From Talpa occidentalis (taxonomy: Eukaryota; Chordata; Mammalia; Eulipotyphla; Talpidae): a stretch of 64,000 bases of DNA. Every line of letters begins with the position of its first letter. The first letter of the stretch is position 1. Below are positions 1 through 10,420 of this stretch, piece after piece. Under the pieces are notes generated by a model that saw nothing but the letters and a program-made list of their open reading frames with translations, searched no databases and had not been told where the DNA came from. The stretch spans positions 96,673,591 through 96,737,590 of the forward strand of contig NW_023604295.1 of assembly GCF_014898055.3 (NCBI RefSeq). Direction: 5' to 3'. The position numbers were made by a program, and so were the translations under genes.

Positions 1-149
1 CACTACAGCAACATTAATTGAACTTCCAACAAAATGGGCAAATATTCATCTACAATCCCTAGATAGGTTCAAGGTGATCTTTTGATATCATTGCAGGGCA
101 AACATTGTTATTTTTTGAGACAGGTGTAGAAAGATTGCAAAACAGGTGA

Positions 150-360
150 GCTGGAAAGCTAGGATTGCCTGAGGTTTGATACCTCTTCCTCCTTTTATTA
201 GCTCTTGATCTTAGGCAAGTTTCTTAATCTCTCTCTGCCTTAATTTCATTACTTATTATGTGGGAAGAATAATAATAATACTGCCAACTTCTTAGGGTAT
301 TTATAATGATTAAATGAGCTGAGAGTTGAACAGTGTCCAGTAAAAGCAAACACGTAATAT
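150..360 (+). repeat. MIR SINE fragment
   Basis: The order of recognisable MIR core phrases is present: loss of fluid-like 'gatcttaggcaagtttcttaatctctctctgcc', here seen as a degraded 'cttaggcaagtttcttaa' block, then an 'aataataataatactgcc' block, then 'attaaatgagctgagagt'. This is the usual sense-strand order of MIR. It is heavily diverged, as expected for an ancient mammalian element. Confidence 0.5.
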
Positions 361-875
361 AAATTGGCTGTCATTATTATTGTTCTCTGGGTCCTAACCT
401 TCTGGGCTGCCTCCATAGTTGGGTCCCTTTTTCTCCATTCTTACTGTTTCTCATTACAAAACCCAGCTATCCCTAAGGCAAATAGTCCTATGTATACAGC
501 AGCTATTATATACTGAAAGCTTTTTACATGACTTTAATTTTCACATTACCTTCAACTATAGCCTGGTGATCATGAGCATAAGTGATTTTCATATTGTTAT
601 GGAGATATGAAGACCCAACTGTACAATAGTCCACTTAATAATATAGCATTTCATGCCCATTAAATCCTTTCCTCCTCTTGGCTTATTTCTTCAGGATAAA
701 TTCTTAGAAATGTAATTTGATATGGGGGAGGGTGTTGACATTATTTTGATTCTGGATACAGTACATCCTATTGCTCTCCTAAAGAGTTTTAACAGTTATA
801 ATTGTCTGCATGCTGTAATTTATTTTTGCAGTCTTCCAGAGATAATTGAGCCATTCATAAAGAATGAGTCACTTT
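361..875. other. Unassigned AT-rich sequence
   Basis: I see no coding signal, RNA gene or recognisable repeat here. Open frames are short and have no recognisable family. Confidence 0.4.
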
Positions 876-881
876 ATGAAT

Positions 882-1386
882 ATGGCACTGAGAGTAAAGA
901 AGGAAGCCCCAGCCCTGCCCAAACTTAAAGTCAAAGCCATAACTAAAACTTTGAGGGACAAGAAAGCAGCTGAAAGGCATCCACAGACACACAAAAAAGA
1001 AGATCCACAAGTCACCTGCCTTCTGGAGGGCCAAGACACTGAGACTCTGAAGATAGTCCAAATATCCTTAAAGAGTGCCCCCGGGGGAAACACGCTTGAC
1101 TATGCCATCATCAAGTTCCCCCGACCATGAAGATGACAGCAGACAACAACACACTTGTGTTCATAGTAGATGTCAAGGCCAGCAAGCACCACATCACACG
1201 GGCTGTGAAGAAGCTCTGTGAAACTGATGTGGCCAAGGTCAACATCCTTAGAATAAGAAGAGAGAAGAAAGTATGTGACTTTCTCCTGATTATAGTACTT
1301 TGGATGTTCCAGCAAAATTGAGGTCCTTTAACCTGAGGCCAGCTGGCTAATTTTAAATATAATCTTTTTCCATCATGTTAAAAAAA
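882..1386 (+). pseudogene. RPL23A: RPL23A processed pseudogene (large-subunit ribosomal protein uL23)
   Basis: The reading frame from the ATG at 882 gives MALRVKKEAPALPK, which matches the start of ribosomal protein L23a, and continues to a YAIIKFP stretch just before 1125. The body then continues in another frame from 1127 with [16 protein letters not shown] and AVKKL...DVAKVN. A further shift near 1275 is needed to read SPDYSTLDV and the C-terminal end. There are no introns, and a 3'UTR-like stretch (about 1320-1380) runs into an A-run at 1381-1386, so this is a retrotransposed mRNA copy. In its parent the product binds 28S rRNA near the exit tunnel; this copy has at least two frameshifts and many substitutions and cannot encode it. 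A SINE is joined directly to the A-tail. I chose 882 because homology starts exactly there. Confidence 0.9.
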
Positions 1387-1660
1387 GGGTCTGCCTGGTG
1401 ATGCAGCGGGTTGAGTGCAGTGCTGTGAAGCTGTCCAAAGCCTCTGCAGCGCGGGCTCAATTCCCAGCCGGCCAGGGAGAAACCCACATGGCATGGCAGA
1501 ACTCTCCTGTCTGGCCCGCTGCTCCCCTCAGCAGTGTTTTCAGTCCTTCTGCCTGTTCTGCTCCCTCCTCTGTCTCTGGAGAATTCTCTCACCCTCCCGC
1601 GGTGCCTCTGGCCTGTACTCTAGTTCTTGTATAAATAAATAAATTTTTGGAAAAAAAAAA
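1387..1660 (+). mobile_element. tRNA-derived SINE, older subfamily
   Basis: The tRNA-like head (A-box-like 'tggtgatgcagcggg', degraded B box) is followed by the family body with 'ctgctcccctcagcagtg' and the 3' end 'ggcctgtactctagttcttgtataaataaataaa' in shortened form, ending in an A-run at 1651-1660. It sits directly on the A-tail of the RPL23A pseudogene, a typical L1-endonuclease target, so its own TSD cannot be separated from the A-tracts. Confidence 0.85.
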
Positions 1661-1670
1661 GAGAATGAAT

Positions 1671-2055
1671 AGCTTGGCTATAGGTAAGTATTTACAGGCT
1701 GGCTAAACAGGGATGTGGAAGTTAGAGAAGCTGAAGGAATAGATAGGGGAGATGATAGCCATGTTTGGGGACCTGCCACCAACTAATCTCAACTACTGCA
1801 ATAGGTATGTTGTCCTTGTTTACTAGATGTGTATGATTAAGGAATGCAATATTATTTATAAATGGCATATGAAGTGGGCAACTGTTACCAGAAGGGTAAA
1901 ACTTGTTAACTGGGTCCTGCTGGTCATGTGGTTTACCTCCAGCAAGAGACCTCCTCCTCTTCAAGGATCCTTGATCTGAGGTATAGGTGTTTGAATGAGA
2001 GTCGCTCTTCAAATTCTAATTCAAAATATGGAATCCAGGAGGACAGGGCTGACAT
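1671..2055. other. Unassigned sequence
   Basis: No gene or clear repeat is visible. Open frames on either strand are short and unrelated to known families. Confidence 0.35.
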
Positions 2056-2260
2056 CCTTCCTCTCTTGCTATTAATCTTGAGATCTACAGACGCTCTAAG
2101 GGCCTCAGTTTTATCACCTGTACAATGGGGGTAATAAGGCAGATAATAAATACTTAACAAATTATTCAAGTACAGACTGGTTAAGTAATGTGCCCAGGTA
2201 TTCTAGTCAGTATGTGGAGAAGCCAGAATCTGGCCCCGGTGCCAGTGCTTCAGTCTGTAA
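2056..2260. repeat. MIR-like fragments
   Basis: At 2100-2155 'cctcagttttatcacctgta' followed by 'caatgggggtaataa' is the sense MIR/tRNA-SINE core. From about 2178 'ggttaagtaatgtgcccagg' and 'ccagaatctggcccc' read as the opposite strand of the same family. Two diverged pieces in opposite orientation abut here. Confidence 0.45.
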
Positions 2261-3471
2261 GTCCAGACACAATGTTGAGTAATCTGGGAGGCCTACAATC
2301 CTTAGCCTTAAGGGTTGTTGTGTATATTCCAGAATATGGTCCATCTGATATGTGGCTTCAGGTCTTGCTGTTTTACAGAAATTGTCACTCTTGCTAAATT
2401 GACCAATGTCTTCCATATTGCCAAACCTAAACTTTTCTGTTTTTATCAACCCTGACCTCTCAATACTATAAGTCTGGTTGACCATTTCCTCATTCTTGAC
2501 ACACTTTCCTCTCTTGACTTTAGCAACAGCACAGTCTCAAAAGTTTCCACTATTCCATTAGCTGGTCTGGTCCTTCTTGGTCTCTTTTTAATCTTTTTTT
2601 TTTTTCATCTAAATGTTGCTGTGTCCTGGGATGGTCTCCATTCTTTGCTCTCATCTCTTTCTTTTTCTGTGGGATCTCGTATGTCCCATGACATAATATT
2701 TCACCCAAGTGGTATATTTGTTGATGACCCTGTATCAGGCAGGGTTTGGCTGAAGAAATGAGTGGAAATACAAAAACTAAAAGACTTATTGTAAGGAATT
2801 TCTTATGTGATTTTAGGGACTTGGAAGGCCAGGCTGTCAGGAAGGTCAGGCTAGAACTCTTGGGCATGGAGTGAAGCTGCTGTCCACAGACAAATTTTTC
2901 TTCCTTTAGGGAGACTGGCTGTGCTCTTAATAAAATTCAACAGATTGATTCAGCTCTATCCAGATTATCTAGGAAAATCTCCAATACCTAAGTCCAGCTG
3001 ATTATGAATTTAGTCACATCTACCAAATACCTTCACAGCAATATCGAGGCTGTAGCCTAAACAAGTTAATGCATGAACTGACCTTCAAAACTCTTGAATT
3101 GACAACTTCAACCACAACCTCCCTATTGAGCCTCATATTTAAACATCTAACCATCTATCCGTGATGATCACTTAATGTTTCAAACTTGCCTTTCTCCAAT
3201 CCACAGGTATGATTCCTTCCTGTCCCTACTCCTGCTTGCTCCACTACCTTCTTTTCCATTCCAGTAAGTGGTACAATCATTGGTTGAAGCCAAAAACTTC
3301 AGCATGACCTTTGCTTCTCTGTCTCTCAGCTCTACTTTTAAACAAATCCTATGTTCTCCAGTTCTCAAATAGCTTTCAGATATGCCCATGTCTCACCATC
3401 TCCACAGCCCCCACCTTAGCCCACACTCCATCTCCAGTCTGGAAGACTTCCAAAGACATTTAACCAGTCTA
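2261..3471. other. Unassigned sequence, no gene
   Basis: Open frames here are short and none has a recognisable domain. Parts around 2730-3080 have the feel of a very old interspersed repeat, but I cannot name the family. Confidence 0.35.
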
Positions 3472-3485
3472 TGCTTACATTCTTT

Positions 3486-3495
3486 TTATTAAGAT

Positions 3496-3534
<39 letters not shown>

Positions 3535-3792
3535 TTTTATTTATTTATTTATACAAGCACTGGGTACAGTCAGAAGCGTGGGAGGGTGAGAGAATTCACC
3601 AGAGCCAGAGCGGGGAGCAGAACAGGCAGAAGGACTGAAGTACACTGCTGAGAGAAGCAGTGAGTGCGTCAGGAGAGGTCTGCGCGCCATGTGGGACCCT
3701 CGCGGGTGGCCATGGACAGAACCGGTACTACAGAGGCTGCGGGCAGCTTCACAGCCCAGCGCTCAACCGCTGCGCCACCAGGAGAGGCCTTC
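3486..3792 (-). mobile_element. tRNA-derived SINE, younger subfamily
   Basis: Reverse orientation: the tail shows as (ATTT)n at 3491-3552, then the young-subfamily 3' end 'acaagcactgggtacagtca', and the head ends with 'gctgcgccaccaggagaggcc' in shortened form. A 14 bp TSD 'tgcttacattcttt' flanks it at 3472-3485 and 3793-3806. Confidence 0.92.
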
Positions 3793-3816
3793 TGCTTACA
3801 TTCTTTCCTCACTCTC

Positions 3817-4064
3817 GTACAAGAGCTGGGGTTGTAGGCCAGAAGTGGAGGATTGGAGGTGAGAGGATTCACCAAAGACAGAGGGGGGAGCAGAACAGGT
3901 GGATTGAATGAAATACACTGCTGAGGGGAGCAGCGGGCCAGACAGGAGAGGTCTGCTGCACCATGTGGGTCAGCTCCCTGGCAGGGGATCAGACTCTTGC
4001 TGTAGTGACTGTGGATAGCTTCATAATGCTGAGACTTAACCCCTTAAGCCACCAGGGAGGCCCC
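3817..4064 (-). mobile_element. tRNA-derived SINE, older subfamily, without A-tail
   Basis: The sequence begins directly with 'gtacaagagctggggttgta', the SINE 3' end read in reverse, and ends with the head 'gccaccagggaggccc'. The usual A-rich tail is absent. An 11 bp direct repeat 'tcctcactctc' lies at 3806-3816 and 4065-4075 and looks like the TSD. It abuts the SINE at 3486-3792. Confidence 0.85.
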
Positions 4065-4104
4065 TCCTCACTCTCATTTTTAATCCACTGATTCACCAGA
4101 GTGC

Positions 4105-4405
4105 CTTTTTTATTTTACTTTGTTTTATTTTTTTAAAGATTTATTTTATTTATGCATACAAGAACTGGGCTGTAGGCCAGAGATGAGGAGGATGAGAGGA
4201 CTTACCAGAGACAGAGTGGGTGGCAGAACAGGCAGATCTACTGAAATACACTGCTGAGGGGAGCAGCAGGGGAGACAGGAGAGATCTGCTGAGCCATGTG
4301 GGTTAGCTCCCTGGCTGGGGATTGAACTCATGTGAACTCATGCCACAGTGGCTGGCAATAGGTTGATAGCGCTGAGACTTTAATTCCTGTGCCACCAGGG
4401 AGGCC
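4105..4405 (-). mobile_element. tRNA-derived SINE, older subfamily
   Basis: Reverse copy with tail 'tttttttaaagatttatttt', 3' end 'tatgcatacaagaactgggc' and head 'gtgccaccagggaggccc'. The flanks share 'ccagagtgc' (4096-4104 and 4406-4414), a short TSD. It is the third reverse SINE in a row between 3.49 and 4.41 kb. Confidence 0.88.
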
Positions 4406-4414
4406 CCAGAGTGC

Positions 4415-5265
4415 TCCTTGTAAAACATAAACTAGATTCACTCAACTTCCATATTTGAAACTCATCAGTGACTTCCTATTGCCCACAGATTTAAATATAC
4501 ACTTCTAATATTGATGAAGTCTATTTCAAAATTGGTCACAACTTCCTTCCATTCCTGTTTGCATGCCCCTTTTGAAATGTGATTTTGTCATTCCTCCCAT
4601 AAAGAGAAGTAGTCTTTTTTCCCACCCCTTGGATCTAGGCTGCCTTTGTGACCTCAGTTGATCAATAGAATGTGCTACAAGTGACATCATTTGACTTTTA
4701 AGCCTAAGCCTCTAGGCCTTACAGCGTCTGCTTTTGTCTCCTTGGAATGTTCACCTGAGGCCAACACTTGCAGAGGCCTGATCTAGCCTGCTGGAGAGTG
4801 AGGGATCTCCAGTAGACAATGGTTAAAGAATTAAAAATATTAACCATTGTTATAAGTGACACACAGCAATTCAGTTCCCAGAAATGGGTTCTCAGAACTC
4901 AGGTGGAATTGATAAGAAAAAAACAATTGGTAGATGCTCAGGGCCGTAGAATGCATCCATTCTTCATCTGACAGAGATGAATTCACCTAGGATTCCCTAG
5001 ACCAACCAGTGAAACTGCACTAATACCAGACAAATATGTGAAGTCTTCTTAGATCATCCAGTCCCAGTCCAGCCCCCAAATAATCATAGCCACACCAGTA
5101 AGACAAGGAGAGACTGCTGGTTCTGCTGATCTTGGCTCAAATTGCTGCCTCCCAGAATGGGGAACAAATAAAATGGCTGTTATTTTAAGCTACTGTTTTG
5201 GGTTGTTTTGTGACACAGCATTAGATAACAGTTACACTTCACTCACAGTCTCTAAGCGCCTGTGG
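4415..5265. other. Unassigned; possible ancient LTR or DNA-element debris
   Basis: No gene is seen. The stretch near 5165-5230 (an 'aaataaaatggctgttat' block followed by 'tttgtgacacagcattagat') resembles the 3' end of an old mammalian LTR-type repeat, but the family is not secure. Confidence 0.3.
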
Positions 5266-5269
5266 GTGT

Positions 5270-5605
5270 GTCACGACACTGACTTCATAATACTTGCACT
5301 CTCTCTTGCTCATTCTACTCCAGTTATACCTGCCTGGTCCTGCACCTGTAACATTCTAAGCTCCTTCCTTCCTCCAGGCCTTTGCTTCCTTTGGCCTTTG
5401 TGCACTGGGTTCAGTTTCATATTCCAGTATGTATTAAAATGCTATCTTCGGTTTAATTCAAATAGAATGGGACAGTCTTCCAGGACCACTCCTCTATTTA
5501 AGTCTCCTGCCAGTTACTCTCATTGTTATGGTTTCTTTCCTTACCACATTTTATGTTTACCTCATTCCTTCATATGCTTCATTGCTTTATTAGAAGGTTA
5601 GGCCC
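5270..5605 (+). repeat. L2 LINE 3' fragment
   Basis: The segment has the pyrimidine-rich L2 body with phrases such as 'ttcctccaggcctttgct', 'ttcattgctttat' and a run of short C/T-rich words. This matches the character of L2 3' ends, strongly diverged. It has no intact frame. Confidence 0.4.
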
Positions 5606-6640
5606 ACAGTCCTCAATAGGCCGCCACTATCAGTGAACGAGAGTCAGCACACAAGACAGATGCATTCACCTCTCTGGGTGGAGAACATGGCCATTCAGTG
5701 AGGTAGCAGAGGAGCCGGAAACCTGGGTGGCAGGCTGAGGGGCACCATGAGGGCTGTTGATCAGGGAGAATGTCTTCAGCAACTCATAGCTGCAAAAATA
5801 TGTTTCTTTCAGGTCACCCTTCAACAAATTTCAGTCTTCCCTGTCTCCTGGCCTGGGCATCTACCAATTAGATTTTTCTTCTTATCAATCCCACTTGAGT
5901 TCTGGGGCGGCTATTATCTTAATCTCAGAGATAAATCTGGAGACTTGGAGTTTGGAAGAACAATTAATTGGTTAAATTTTTACTCATAAACAGAAAACAG
6001 AATTTAATTAAATGGATTTTCCTCCTCCAAAATAGTTCATATGAAGTCTTCAAAGATTCAGACCTATTATTATTACTCTTCAAAGTCAGGATCAGGGATA
6101 TCAGAAGAGAGATTATGACGAAGTTGAGGAAAAACTGTTTTATTATCATTTGCTTAGGCTAAAAAAATCCCTTAAATTCTAAGAACAAAATGCCGTGTAT
6201 TAGTCAGAAAGCAGGTCTTCAGAACAGGCCTGGGTCTGTCTCCTGACTCTCCCTGCCTCCCTCACACAGTGGTGTGCAGAAGGCAGTGCTGGCAGGCTTC
6301 TGGAGGAGGCGTGGGTTACTAGAGTTCTCCAGACCTGGTTTTGTAAGCTTGACTGCATGTGGAGCAATCTCCATCCTCACCAGGGCTGACGTTCACTCCA
6401 TTAGATGTCATCCTGGGGATCTGCCCTTGGCAGAATTGGTCGCCCCTCTTTTGGACTCCCAGTGCCACAGTTGCCACAGGTGTGGGCACACATCTGTCTT
6501 GCTTATCTCTGCATCCTTGGTGTCACTCAGGTCCTAGTACACTGTAGGGATCTGTCCTGGCAGGTGTCCAGTGGTGCATTAGAAACAGCCCTGGGGGAGA
6601 ACTTGCCTCAGGCCTGTCCTATCTCCCATTCTTTCCAGAT
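5606..6640. other. Unassigned sequence, no gene
   Basis: Open frames are under 120 codons and lack known domains. No convincing repeat is visible. Confidence 0.35.
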
Positions 6641-6800
6641 TCAAGCATGGACACATTTATTTATTCCACAAAACACTGATGGAGTGCCTGCTGGGTCCTT
6701 CCCTGGATGCTGGAGATGCAGGAGTAGAGCAGACCTGCTGGAACTGACAGGTTAATAGAGAGGACAGCTATGTCTATGTAGTACTAAGATGAAGTAGAAG
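6641..6800 (+). repeat. MIR-like fragment
   Basis: 'ttatttattccacaaaacac' followed by 'tgatggagtgcctgctgggt' and 'ggatgctggagatgcagg' is the typical word order of a MIR/tRNA-SINE 3' part. It is diverged. Confidence 0.4.
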
Positions 6801-7609
6801 TGACCCAAGCGAGGAGCTGTGTTTTGGGGATTAAGGAAAGATGGGTAACTCTTATTTGGGATCAAGGAAGATCTTGCTCAGGGGGTGCTGTGTTTCTTTC
6901 CTTCTTGGGAATGTCTTCCTGTCAGTTAGAGCTTATTTCTAGTATTGTGATGACTGCTCTGGTAAGGTGGGGTGATCCCACACAAAGGCCCTAGTTCATG
7001 GCCTTTTGTTTACCTTGTGTCTGGGTCTTAGTTCTAAATCATGGCTTCTAAAAAAACTCCTCACCGCCCAGGAGATGTTTAGACATTTTAAACAAATGGG
7101 CTTTATAAATCCAGTATTTTTAGAAATTTCAATTAAATGGGGACCCATCTTATTATCATACTGGTTGGGGAATCTGCTGGCAAGTTTAAGACAGTCAGGG
7201 AAGCTAAACATCCTGAAAGCAGAGGACAGTCTGGTTCAAAGAAAAATTGTTGTCAGTTGTACATGACTCTCAAATGCCCTGCCTGACATTCAAGAAGATG
7301 CATAACTTGTTTATAGCCATATGAGTCTAAAACCTAATCTTGTTTTATATGTAAACACAGAAGTATTTTCTGCTCAATTTTAATAAACACTGAATTTTCC
7401 AGGGGTGCAACTACAGTGTAAATCAAACAAGAATGTTCTTTGTTTTGTCTGGAGCTTTGCTGAGTGATGTTCACCATGTTAGAAACCATGTCACTTGCAA
7501 CAACACTGACAGCTTTGATACCCAATTTGATTTGCTTGTATTAGTCTGTATTACAACTATTGCATTCATAGTTACTTTAAAATGCCCAAAATAAAGAAAA
7601 AGCATTGAT
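6801..7609. other. Unassigned sequence, no gene
   Basis: Nothing recognised on either strand. AT-rich with short open frames. Confidence 0.35.
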
Positions 7610-7624
7610 AATATATATGTTTTA

Positions 7625-7904
7625 TTTATTTTTTTATTTTTTATTTTTTAAGATTTATTTATTTACTTATACAAGCACTGGGTACAGTCAAAAGTGTGGG
7701 AGGGTGAGAGAATTCACCAGAGACAGAGCAGAGAGCAGAATAGGCAGACTGATGAAATACACTACTGAGGGGAGCAGCGGGCGGCAGGAGAGGTCTGTCG
7801 TGCCATGTGGGACCCTCCTCCAGTGGCCGGGGATCGAACCGGCGCTCCAGAGGCTGCGGGCAGCTTCGCAACCCAGAGCTCAACCGCTGCGCCACTGGGG
7901 AGAC
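7625..7904 (-). mobile_element. tRNA-derived SINE, younger subfamily
   Basis: Reverse copy with 3' end 'acaagcactgggtacagtca' and intact head including B box (reverse of 'ggttcgatcccc') and A box. The TSD 'aatatatatgtttta' (15 bp) is perfect at 7610-7624 and 7905-7919, so the insertion is recent. Confidence 0.93.
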
Positions 7905-8019
7905 AATATATATGTTTTAAAGCAAACACAACAGAGATTATATACCAAGTGCTAAGAAGAGGTATTTGGGTGGTAATATTAAGATAAGTAACTTGAGAAT
8001 GAGAGCTCAAGGAATCCTT

Positions 8020-8395
8020 TAGTGGTAGTGAGGTGAGGTAAAAGTTAAAGGGTTACGAAGAGCTAGCGGAGCAAAGGCCCTGAGGTCACAATAGATGGAC
8101 AAGTCCTGGCCACTGTCAGAATGACTGTATAATTAGAGTGAAAGTGAGCAAGAGGGAGAATGGACGGATTGAGGCTTGAGAAGTGAAAAAGGGACTTGAA
8201 ATCACAATAAGATTTTATTCTCTGGGGAGTCACTGAGGGATATTAAATTGGGAATAGAATTATATTTATAAAAAAAGTGAGATTGCAGACCTAAGGCCAA
8301 GGAAAGTGCAGAACAAGTCTGGAATATTTTGCAGTGCCAGAAAGCTAAAAAGCACTCAAAAAGTGATGGGCAGACACAAGAACCAACTTGAAAGA
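8020..8395 (+). repeat. Dispersed repeat, copy 1 (inverted partner at 15,907-16,245)
   Basis: This block aligns with the reverse complement of 15,907-16,245. Shared words include 'aaaagttaaagggtta'/'gaaagttaaagggtta', 'gagggagaatgga.ggattgaggc', 'ttctctggggagtcactgag'/'...cattgaag', 'gtgagattgcaga' and 'aaagtgatggg.ag.acac'. The two are clearly the same family, but I do not recognise which one. There is no coding frame. Confidence 0.65.
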
Positions 8396-9123
8396 GCTCT
8401 CAGACCAAGCCAGGGATAGTTTGTACAATAGAGATAATAGTGAATTATAACTCAAATAATAGATAAATATCCATGATTTATGCTAAAATGAAAGAATAAG
8501 GAATAGATCTTCATTATTTGATTAGATTAATATAAAAGAAAGCAAACATTGTAAAAAATGAACAATGATGTAAATATATATATAAATAAATTTAAAAGAT
8601 TAAAAAAGAAGTGATGGATATAGAAAATAATCCTTTGACAAATACCACAGTAAAATTGTTGCAGGCAAGAATAATCAATAGAACTAAATTTAGTGGACTA
8701 AATATGATTTAAAAAAAGAGCATATTTACATTTCTTGTAGTATCTCCCTTATGAAACTTGATAATTACAAAGGGAAAATTTATAAAGGAGAAACTTGGAG
8801 ACACCCCTTAGCCAGGTAATCACTCGTCATGGGAAAATTGATGCCCTTGCTTCTGATAAGATGACTGAAAAGGACATATTACTTCTGTGGTGTTTTTGTT
8901 AAGAATGCATAACTTGAAAATAATCATGAGTTAACATCAGACAAATTAAAATACAAACTAACTAACTTTCTACAAAATAACTAACTTTCATTTTCAAACA
9001 TTTTCAAACATTAAAAGACAAAGATGAGAGAAAATATTCACAAAATATCTAACTGACAAGGGGTTATTATATAAGATACATGAAAAACTTACACAATTCA
9101 ACAATTGAAAAACAAACAACTCA
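8396..9123 (+). mobile_element. Old L1 (L1M-type) 3' region
   Basis: Words around 8930-8990 ('aacatcagacaaatt...', 'ttctacaaaataact') match the old L1ME-type 3' region in sense. From about 9005 the sequence reads like the C-terminal part of L1 ORF2 in sense. It is interrupted at 9143 by a young SINE and resumes at 9483. Confidence 0.5.
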
Positions 9124-9143
9124 ATTAATAAGTGGACAGAGTC

Positions 9144-9462
9144 GGGCCTCCCCGGTGGCGCAGCGGTTGAGCGCTGGGTTGCGAAGCTGCCCACGGCCTC
9201 TGCGGCGCCGGTTCGATCCCCGGCTGCTCCCCGGCCACCGGCGGAGGATCCCGCGTGGCGCGCAGGCCTCTCCTGCCGCCCGCTGCTCCCCTCAGCAGTG
9301 TACTTCGGTCCTTCTGCCTGCTCTGCTCCCCGCTCTGGCTCTGGTGGGTTCTCTCACCCTCCCGCGCTTCTGACTGTGCCCAGTGCATGTATAAACAAAA
9401 AACAAACAAAATAAATAAATAAAAAAAAACATGCCTCTATAAAAAAAAAAAATAAAAAAAAG
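9144..9462 (+). mobile_element. tRNA-derived SINE, younger subfamily with extra 3' segment
   Basis: Near-consensus copy: A box 'tggcgcagcgg' at 9156-9166 and B box 'ggttcgatccc' at 9210-9220 fit the pol III type 2 promoter. The 3' end 'gactgtgcccagtgcatgta' leads into a (CAAA)n/(TAAA)n tail, then the extra word 'catgcctctat' at 9430-9440 and a second A-run. A perfect 20 bp TSD lies at 9124-9143 and 9463-9482. It interrupts an older L1 fragment. Confidence 0.95.
9156..9220 (+). promoter_or_regulatory. SINE internal pol III promoter (A and B boxes)
   Basis: A box at 9156-9166 and B box at 9210-9220, 43 bp apart edge to edge, match the tRNA-gene consensus patterns. This copy keeps both intact and so could in principle be transcribed by RNA polymerase III. 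Confidence 0.7.
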
Positions 9463-9482
9463 ATTAATAAGTGGACAGAGTC

Positions 9483-10420
9483 ATGAACAGAAAATTCACC
9501 AACCCGGATATCCAGAAGGCCAATAGACATATGAATACAATGTTCATGTTGCTTCCAGTAAGAAAGATGCAGGTTAAAACTATAATGCCAGGCTATCTCA
9601 CATCTTTGAGAATAGCACATGAGAATGGCATACACTTTAGAAGACCCCCACACTAAGTACTGGAGAGGATGCAGAAAAAGAGAAACCCTACTATACTGTT
9701 GGTGGGAAAGTAAGCTGGTGTGTCTATTATGGAAAATGATCTGGATTTACCCTAAAAAAACTAAGAATGGAAATGCTACATAACCTAATAATCCTGCTCT
9801 TGAGCATCTATCCATACAACATGAAACTATCAACACAAAAAATTATATGCTCTACAAAGGTTTTTGTGGCACTACAGTAGCTAGGCTATAGAAGGGACTT
9901 GAATGTTTATCAACAGATGATTGGATCAAGAAAATGTGGTATATCTGCTCTATGGAATACTATTCAGTTACAAGGAAAGATGAAATGGTGCTGTTTTCAG
10001 CAAAATGGAGGGGATTATATACAGAAAAGAAGTTGGACTGATGAAAGCAAATACTGGGTATTTACACAGTGAGTGATTTGATAAAGCAAAATACTCCCCC
10101 AAATGAGCAGATTAATAAACACTGTGAGGGCTCCGAGGCTAAGAAGGGTGGGGAAGGGAGAAATGGACAAGGGGATTTAAAAAAAGAGGGGCTATCTCAG
10201 ACTGGTGAAAATTAAGGAGACAGGACAGCTAAGGATATTGATGGAACAATGGGTGACATTTAAATAAGGTCTGTAGACCTGCTATAGGACAGTATAAATT
10301 TCCTGGTATTGATGATGATTATTCTGTGATTATGGAAGTTGGGGAAGCTTGATGAAGGATACATTAGAACTCTTTAATTATTTTTGAAGTTTTTTAATAA
10401 AATATGAAACTATTACAAAA
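9483..10420 (+). mobile_element. Old L1 ORF2 C-terminal end and 3'UTR
   Basis: Sense L1 words appear in order: 'aggccaatagacatatgaat', 'aagaaagatgcaggttaaaa', 'agaggatgcagaaaaagaga', 'actgttggtgggaaagtaag', 'ctctatggaatactattcag'. These are the conserved C-terminal ORF2 region, full of stops here. From about 10,130 a purine-rich 3'UTR-like stretch follows, ending near 'ttttttaataaaatatgaaa'. 5'-truncated and old. Confidence 0.75.

Noticed and set aside
3491..3552. (ATTT)n tract as a free microsatellite
   Set aside because: It is the A-rich tail of a reverse SINE.
9144..9220. tRNA gene
   Set aside because: A and B boxes are present, but the head cannot fold as a full tRNA, and the unit continues into a SINE body with tail and TSD.
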